From contig CAYUZU010000056.1 in assembly GCA_964448675.1 (NCBI GenBank), positions 1-10,181 of the forward strand: DNA of 10,181 nucleotides. Direction: 5' to 3'. Source of the stretch: CAYUZU01 sp964448675. GTDB lineage: Bacteria > Planctomycetota > Phycisphaerae > UBA1845 > Fen-1342. This document shows, one piece after another, positions 5,987-10,181 of this stretch (within the stretch, counting starts at the first letter, position 1; every line of letters begins with the position of its first letter). Below the pieces are notes generated by a model. The model had not been told where the DNA came from and did not search any database. It was given only the letters and a program-made list of their open reading frames with translations. The position numbers and the translations under genes are program-made.

Positions 5987-7069
5987 GTGGCCTGGACGGC
6001 CGGTTTCGGCAGCACGACCGCCTACGCCTGGGACGTGGGTGGCAACGACTGCCGCCTGGTCGCCCGCTACGAATACGCCCCCTACGGCAAGGTCATCGGG
6101 CCCGATGATGACGACGGCGACTGGCGCGACGACGCCGGCCCCTACGCGACCGAGAACCCCATCCGCTTCAGCACGAAGTACTTCGATGATGAAACCGGCC
6201 TGGGCTACTGGGGCTATCGCTACTACAGCCCGAGTCTGGGAAGGTGGATCTCCAGGGATCCGATTGGGGTTTTTGGCACCGGCAGGCTATATGTCGCCTT
6301 CCAGAATCGCCCGGCACTGTGGGTTGATCCTGATGGCCTGAAAGCAACGGCGCCCTACGTCATGTCCCGCCCCGCCCTACCGGGCCCGAGCTCTTCGACC
6401 CGCTCGACGTCTCCCCCAATCGACGACAGGGCGCACGCTTGCTGCGCCTACGAGCTTGCGCGAGTTCAGAGTTCCCCAGGTGGTAGTAGCCGTGCAAGCC
6501 GCCGTACCTGTTGGAAGACGCGCGAATGCTCGACCGGCGCAACCAGCCCGGATGAATGTTGCAGGTGCGCGAAGAGCGGTGGTACGCGGGAAGACCACTG
6601 GGTGATCACTCCGAAGAAGGGTTGGGCTTCGTGGGGAGAATGCTGTTTCTGTACCGTGACTTATACATCGATGGGTTGGGCAGAGTCGGACGGACAGCCC
6701 CACGCAGCGCTGATCATAGACTGCCCCGAAGGCGATGGCAAGCCAGCGCGCGCGATGACGCTTGAGCAAGATTGGCCACACGATGACCCCGACTTTGAGG
6801 ATGATTGGTGGGGCTGTGGCGATAGCCAGGTTAAAGTTTACTCGCGTGCTTATCATCTGACCGAGACGCACGCCGAGGCACGGATTCCATGTTTGGATGG
6901 TCACAAGTTGATGGATAGAATCTGCGAGACCTATCCGAACAGCTGTTCGCGGGACAAACCTAACGACCGCGCAACCTACATCTGGCTGCTAGTACAGTGC
7001 AGGACGTTTGCCTGGTATTGGTACACCGATGCAACGCTTCAGTGGAAAGACACAGAGTGCCCCGAATGA
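5987..7069 (+). CDS. Rhs core, 3' part, with tail C (possible papain-like peptidase)
   Basis: This is in frame with the preceding core fragment. Rhs sequence is readable from 5948 (VFTYDANGNVAQL), directly after the stop; GTG 5987 is the first available start, with no clear ribosome site. The core continues with YAPYGKVIGPDDDDGDW, ENPIRFSTKYFDDETGLGYW and RYYSPSLGRWISRDPIG, and ends at DPDGL (6326-6340). The 242-residue tail has 17 Cys, many in a first half with CC pairs (HACC, DECCRC, GECCFC). Its second half has a His at the start of a hydrophobic strand (PHAALIIDC, His at 6701) and, some 100 residues on, a Cys leading an aromatic helix (QCRTFAWYW, Cys at 6998). That order of His before Cys is the plan of circularly permuted NlpC/P60 or LRAT-like peptidases. 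The fold call is tentative. The next gene overlaps by 4 nt. Confidence 0.75.
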   Translation: MAWTAGFGSTTAYAWDVGGNDCRLVARYEYAPYGKVIGPDDDDGDWRDDAGPYATENPIRFSTKYFDDETGLGYWGYRYYSPSLGRWISRDPIGVFGTGRLYVAFQNRPALWVDPDGLKATAPYVMSRPALPGPSSSTRSTSPPIDDRAHACCAYELARVQSSPGGSSRASRRTCWKTRECSTGATSPDECCRCAKSGGTREDHWVITPKKGWASWGECCFCTVTYTSMGWAESDGQPHAALIIDCPEGDGKPARAMTLEQDWPHDDPDFEDDWWGCGDSQVKVYSRAYHLTETHAEARIPCLDGHKLMDRICETYPNSCSRDKPNDRATYIWLLVQCRTFAWYWYTDATLQWKDTECPE

Positions 7070-7617
7070 TCGTGTCACGCAGTTACGGGTCCGCAGTGAC
7101 GTCCGCAAGAAAAGTATTGTCCCTTGTCGTGTTGTTTGTAGTTGTGGCCCTGACGTTCAAGTTGGCGGATGTGTTCGTTTTCGAAGGGATGCGCCAAAAG
7201 GCGAAACGTAACAAGGAGATGAGGCGACAGGAGGTGACGCTTGCCGTAATTGGTGAGGCTGCGCTTCTGTACGCGCAAGAGACCGGGCAGCCACCCGCGC
7301 ACATAGATGACCTATACCGTGCTGGTTACTTGGCGAAGTCGCGCACCGAAAACAGACCGCTCATCACGTGCACTCGGCCATTCTGCAAGTGGACAGAGCC
7401 GGACCACATAGACTCCGTTCGAATCACCTTTCCAATCGATGCGGGCAAATATGAGTTGCAAGATGACGTCGTTGTTCCCGGAACTAACGGTGAAGAACCA
7501 GTAATCGTCAGCATGGCCCGAAGTCTTATCCCCGAGGAGAGCATACGCAGGATCAACCGATCGCTCGCGAAGCGTTGGCTGGCGTGGGAGGCCACACGGT
7601 CGAACGATGAGGAGTAG
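7066..7617 (+). CDS. Single-TM protein, candidate immunity to tail C
   Basis: 183 residues from ATG 7066, which overlaps the tail C stop as ATGA; an in-frame ATG at 6997 would lie within tail C and is less likely. A short basic N-terminus precedes one hydrophobic segment (about 16-38). A charged helix comes next, then VIGEAALLYAQETGQPPAHIDDLYRAGYL, which resembles the helix-plus-loop plan of pseudopilin-type proteins (ALxxYxxxxGxxP...DLxxxGYL), and then a beta-rich region with one CTRPFC pair. The topology suggests a bulk domain outside the cytoplasm, suiting an inhibitor of a periplasmic effector. The immunity role rests on position and overlap; the pilin-like resemblance is a motif impression only. 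It is the one tail-linked gene besides that at 1165 without a Cys4 ribbon. Confidence 0.72.
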   Translation: MIVSRSYGSAVTSARKVLSLVVLFVVVALTFKLADVFVFEGMRQKAKRNKEMRRQEVTLAVIGEAALLYAQETGQPPAHIDDLYRAGYLAKSRTENRPLITCTRPFCKWTEPDHIDSVRITFPIDAGKYELQDDVVVPGTNGEEPVIVSMARSLIPEESIRRINRSLAKRWLAWEATRSNDEE

Positions 7618-8008
7618 CTGTCCTGGTCTCACCAGACCGCTTCTGCCAAGAAGCGACGTCCTTGCGACGGAAGTCGTCCCGAACAGCATCACCACGCACC
7701 GCAGCTACACCTGGGGCCTGGACCTGGCCGGCCAGCACGGCTCGGTGAACAGCCTCGAAGCCGCGGGCGGTATTGGTGGGTTGCTCGCGATGTGTGACCC
7801 GGACGATCCGTGCGATCCGGCCGACACGGCGGGCGACTTCGTGTACACTTACGACGCCAACGGTAACGTCGGGCAGTTGCTGGATTTGACGCCGACGAGT
7901 TGGGACGCGGGGACGGTGATGGTTGCGCGGTACGAGTACGACCCCTATCCGCCTTATTGGGAGATCTTCGCACAGGAGTGTCTCGACAACTGCAGTAGGT
8001 TCCCGTAG
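7607..8008 (+). pseudogene. Truncated Rhs core fragment, toxin tail lost
   Basis: ATG 7607 overlaps the previous gene by 11 nt, but Rhs homology begins only near 7690 (THRSYTWGLDLAGQ). The core continues through EAAGGIGGLLAMCDPDD, YTYDANGNV and RYEYDPY. It breaks at about 7948, where the other copies continue GKV...ENPIRFSTKYFDDETG...DPxGL. In place of roughly 70-plus core residues and a tail there are only PPYWEIFAQECLDNCSRFP and a stop. The simplest reading is a deletion joining the middle of the core to the last codons of a former tail. Sequence around 7831-7940 is closely similar to 3005-3114 of unit B, including a shared run gacacggcgggcgacttcgt. Confidence 0.75.
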
Positions 8009-8010
8009 CA

Positions 8011-8015
8011 GAGGA
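8011..8015 (+). promoter_or_regulatory. Shine-Dalgarno site for the gene at 8024
   Basis: GAGGA lies 8 nt before ATG 8024 and just after the TAG ending the truncated Rhs fragment. It supports this start for the zinc-ribbon membrane gene. Confidence 0.6.
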
Positions 8016-8023
8016 ATTCACCG

Positions 8024-8647
8024 ATGACGGGCGACAAGAAGCCTCCATACAGGCGATGCCCTTCGACTCGGCGACTCAAACGCATGTTGCGATTACTGCT
8101 TGTTTGTGCGACGTCTCTGACTCTAGTCGCTTGGTTGCGGAGCACCTATGCAGTGGATGATCTCTCAGTGGGTCTTACCGGAAATCACGCATTCGGGATA
8201 ATATCTGGACGTGGTTTGGTCGCAATCCAGGTGTACTCGGGGCGCGCGGCAGAGGGCGAACGGAACACCGTTCGACTGGGGTTGCCAGAATGGTCCCATG
8301 AGTTTCTGCTTTCGCATCACTTCTGGTTCTCAGATAGCAATATCGGCGGCGGCCAATGGCGGATCAGATCTCTTGTAGTCCCATGGTGGCTGGTCTGTTC
8401 TTGCGCGGCTCTTTCGACAGCTCTGTTCGTGTCATGGACGTGGATCGTGCGATGGCACCGCCGTCGACGTGGATGTTGCACAAGATGCGGATACTGTATG
8501 ACCGGCAACACGAGTGGCGTATGTCCGGAGTGCGGGACAGCGGTCCAAAATAAGAACACGACGCGGGCGGCAACGACACCGTCCCAACGAAGGAAGAGAA
8601 CTGATGGAGGCCGCCGGCGGCATCGGCGGCCTGCTGGCGATGTGTGA
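8024..8647 (+). CDS. Two-TM zinc-ribbon protein, orphan immunity candidate
   Basis: 207 residues. The order is: a basic N-terminus; TM1 (about 21-38); a mostly beta-like region (about 45-115) probably outside the membrane; TM2 (about 117-142, WWLVCSCAALSTALFV); a basic patch WHRRRR; then a Cys4 ribbon (C152, C155, C167, C170; CGYCMTGNTSGVCPECG). This TM-plus-ribbon plan resembles the gene at 4117. It follows the truncated Rhs fragment by 15 nt, so its partner toxin seems deleted. Its last ~14 residues (GGRRRHRRPAGDV) are Rhs core DNA from ~8604 read in the wrong frame, so the original C-terminus was probably replaced when the next core scrap was joined on. Function is not recognised beyond the domains. 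Confidence 0.75.
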   Translation: MTGDKKPPYRRCPSTRRLKRMLRLLLVCATSLTLVAWLRSTYAVDDLSVGLTGNHAFGIISGRGLVAIQVYSGRAAEGERNTVRLGLPEWSHEFLLSHHFWFSDSNIGGGQWRIRSLVVPWWLVCSCAALSTALFVSWTWIVRWHRRRRGCCTRCGYCMTGNTSGVCPECGTAVQNKNTTRAATTPSQRRKRTDGGRRRHRRPAGDV

Positions 8648-8732
8648 CCCGGACGACCCGTGCGATCCGGCCGACCCGGTGGGCGAGCTGTTGTGGCCGT
8701 GCGTATCATGTGCTTGTGCGAGCAATGGATAG
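8604..8732 (+). pseudogene. Rhs core scrap (unit E)
   Basis: In a frame different from the overlapping membrane gene, this reads MEAAGGIGGLLAMCDPDDPC and DPADPVGEL, the same core segment as at 2929 and 7757. Core similarity ends at about 8690, and the frame runs on through LWPCVSCACASNG to a stop at 8730-8732. It lacks all YD repeats, the core end and any tail. AGGAAG at 8591-8596 could serve as a ribosome site for ATG 8604, but a functional product is unlikely. It looks like the scar of a recombination that removed a core and toxin between two accessory genes. Confidence 0.75.
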
Positions 8733-9957
8733 AATGAACACATTCGAAGGTCATGGTACGCCGCACGTACCGAGTGGTTTCTGCCCGCATTGCGGCTACC
8801 GGATGGACGCAGGCGTCTGTCCCGAATGCGGCCGACTGGTCGCCAAAGACGCTCTTGCGACTAAGCCACGCAGGATGCGCAGGACATGGTTGCGTCGCGG
8901 CATTGCCACCCTCGTAGTGGTGACAGTATGCACACTGCTCTATCAGCTGGGTCGAACCGGCGTATTGTTGAGGGCACTCCCAAACGCCGCCTTGTTGCGT
9001 CTTCAGAGCGACCAGAATGGCTGGGCTAGCCGAGAGGTCTTCCGGCGGCTTCTGGCTGAACAACTGGATGAGGAAGAGCAGGAACGGGCCTTACAGCAAG
9101 CCATGTCTTCAGCCGTCATTCTGGGGCTAGACGCAGTTCCGGTGGGTATGGATACGAAGGTCTATCTGCGGGTGCACCTTAACTTGCCGGATAGCGTGCC
9201 GTTAACGTGGGAGGTGATCGAGAAAAGCGATATGCTCGTCGTCGATGGCGAGCGCGTCTACGGCCTGGTGGGGCAGCCCGGTAACTTAGCGTGGCAAGCA
9301 GCGAATAGCGTGGCTACTTGGCGGCTACGCGAGGAGGATGCATGTTGGGCGTATGGGCGATCTATTCCGAGACTGCCGCAAGGAGTGCACGAAGTCGTGT
9401 GGAAGAAGACGTTCGCGCTGGCCGGCGCGCCGATGGAGCACTCCTGGGACGTGGAGGCGGTGAAAACGATCGTAGCGGTTCAAGGGCTACCGGATGACTT
9501 TGTCCGGGCGATCATCGATCCTGAGTTGGCGAGCACGGTCAAGACGCGGATCAGCATACCAGCAGTTGGTTCGAGTCGACAGGTCATTCGTGCGGCGATA
9601 CCCATACACGTGGATGAAGGCGTGTGTCTCGCGGGGAAGATAGACGGTCGGATCTCGGGGACTGACGAGTACTACGCAATCGGAGAGCTGTTCTGCCCGC
9701 CGCACCTTTCTGTGACGACCTCGATTGACTGCGCTCGTGCGGAGTTTGGCGGCGCCTCGTCAGTTGATATACGAATACGTCCGTCGGCTGCGGTGGCGGT
9801 GCGGAATGGTTGCTTTGAGTACTTCGGAGGCACGATTTACGCCGAACACGTTGGGCTGCCGCAGCGCGGGGACGAAGAACTCGTTGACGGACAGTCGCAT
9901 GCGGTAGTACGCGTTGAAGTGCCGTCGGGTGGCACTGTCGGGGACACGGGTGAATGA
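8725..9957 (+). CDS. Large membrane-anchored protein with N-terminal zinc ribbon
   Basis: 410 residues from ATG 8725 (ATG 8734 is an equal alternative, three residues shorter); the frame is open from 8644, but that part is Rhs core DNA read out of frame, so an internal start is chosen. No convincing Shine-Dalgarno is seen. The N-terminus carries a Cys4 ribbon (C20, C23, C32, C35; CPHCGYRMDAGVCPECG), then a basic stretch and one TM (about 59-76). A helical region follows (about 85-120, rich in Leu, Arg, Glu), then a long region of probable beta structure to the C-terminus. The ribbon would be cytoplasmic and the large domain outside. It follows an Rhs scrap and precedes another Rhs fragment by ~20 nt, so it sits in an immunity position without a toxin. 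No family is recognised for the large domain. Confidence 0.75.
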   Translation: MDRMNTFEGHGTPHVPSGFCPHCGYRMDAGVCPECGRLVAKDALATKPRRMRRTWLRRGIATLVVVTVCTLLYQLGRTGVLLRALPNAALLRLQSDQNGWASREVFRRLLAEQLDEEEQERALQQAMSSAVILGLDAVPVGMDTKVYLRVHLNLPDSVPLTWEVIEKSDMLVVDGERVYGLVGQPGNLAWQAANSVATWRLREEDACWAYGRSIPRLPQGVHEVVWKKTFALAGAPMEHSWDVEAVKTIVAVQGLPDDFVRAIIDPELASTVKTRISIPAVGSSRQVIRAAIPIHVDEGVCLAGKIDGRISGTDEYYAIGELFCPPHLSVTTSIDCARAEFGGASSVDIRIRPSAAVAVRNGCFEYFGGTIYAEHVGLPQRGDEELVDGQSHAVVRVEVPSGGTVGDTGE

Positions 9958-9963
9958 GAAGCG

Positions 9964-10181
9964 ATGTACCACGGCTGTATCGGCAACCGCGAAACGTCGC
10001 AGAACCCGGACCATCCCGCGTTGGCATACGTGGCCAACGAGCTGAACCAGTACGAGGGCGTGGCGGTGGCGAGTGCGGCGGCCGACGGCGGCTTGCGACA
10101 GTCGTACGACGAGGACGGCAACCTGATCGAGCAGGTGCTGGCGGGCGACATGAACTGCGACGGCCGGGTGGACTGGCGTGA
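9964..10181 (+). CDS. Rhs core fragment, unit F (3' partial)
   Basis: The frame from ATG 9964 (MYHGC) is open to the window end. From the sixth codon it is identical to the unit C core: IGNRETSQNPDHPALAY, YDEDGNLIEQ and the first dockerin-like loop GDMNCDGRVDW. The Rhs part begins only ~21 nt after the previous gene's stop, in mid-YD-repeat, so this is another 5'-truncated core. A different tail and immunity gene would be expected beyond the window. Confidence 0.75.
   Translation, partial: MYHGCIGNRETSQNPDHPALAYVANELNQYEGVAVASAAADGGLRQSYDEDGNLIEQVLAGDMNCDGRVDWR
9979..10181 (+). repeat. Direct repeat copy 2 (203 bp, exact to the window edge)
   Basis: This is identical to 5147-5349 by direct comparison. 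Left-edge identity ends at the junction with the short MYHGC leader. Zero mismatches, when other core copies in the window differ at many third positions, points to recent duplication or gene conversion. Confidence 0.93.

Noticed and set aside
5589..6341. Overlapping + strand frame of 250 codons
   Set aside because: It has Arg/Thr/Pro-rich low-complexity translation and is shifted against the recognised Rhs core frame; a GC-rich shadow.
7624..7639. Small hairpin CTGGTctcACCAG as a terminator
   Set aside because: The stem is only 5 bp and there is no T-run after it.
8644..8724. N-terminal extension of the 8725 gene
   Set aside because: The extra 27 codons are Rhs core DNA read out of frame (Arg/Thr-rich), so an internal start is much more likely.
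8317..9063. Minus-strand frame of 248 codons
   Set aside because: It spans the ends of two convincing + strand zinc-ribbon genes and shows no domain, so it is a shadow.

Overview
The window is GC-rich and most likely comes from a member of the Planctomycetota. This is inferred from three things: Rhs/YD-repeat cores padded with Asp-Pro-Asn-Asp linkers, a dockerin-like EF-hand pair of the GDMNCDG / GDLNGDG type, and several membrane proteins carrying the CxxCGYxLxG...CPECG zinc ribbon that is common in that phylum. No housekeeping gene, tRNA or rRNA is visible. Every recognisable gene is on the + strand.

Layout: the whole window is a chain of broken Rhs cassettes. Each cassette is a 5'-truncated piece of the same Rhs core, usually followed by a unique, Cys-rich C-terminal tail (candidate toxin) and then by a small, unrelated, mostly membrane-anchored protein (candidate immunity protein). 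Unit A (1-2082): core end, tail A, then a YcxB-like/DUF4190-like membrane protein starting right after the tail's stop. A solo zinc-ribbon membrane gene follows (2271-2660). Unit B (2669-4611): a scrap of IS5-family transposase fused in frame to an Rhs core, tail B, then a four-TM zinc-ribbon protein overlapping by 10 nt. Unit C (about 4682-7617): a degenerate 22-bp tandem repeat, the longest core fragment (with a dockerin insert and an in-frame TAA), tail C (possible papain-like peptidase), then a single-TM protein overlapping by 4 nt. Unit D (7607-8647): a core piece cut off before the tail junction, plus an orphan zinc-ribbon membrane gene. Unit E (8604-9957): an 80-odd-bp core scrap, then a large zinc-ribbon/TM protein. 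Unit F (9964 to the end): a new core fragment identical over 203 bp to part of unit C and running off the window.

How it may work: none of the cores has a visible N-terminus, signal peptide or encapsulating shell, so these are best read as displaced ('orphan') tail-immunity modules, of the kind known next to enterobacterial Rhs and CDI loci. Near-identical core DNA would let a tail plus its immunity gene be swapped onto a full-length Rhs gene by homologous recombination, while the immunity genes may be kept for protection. The toxin and immunity roles are inferred from position; only the Rhs cores, the IS5 scrap, the zinc ribbons and the YcxB/DUF4190 resemblance are recognised from sequence.
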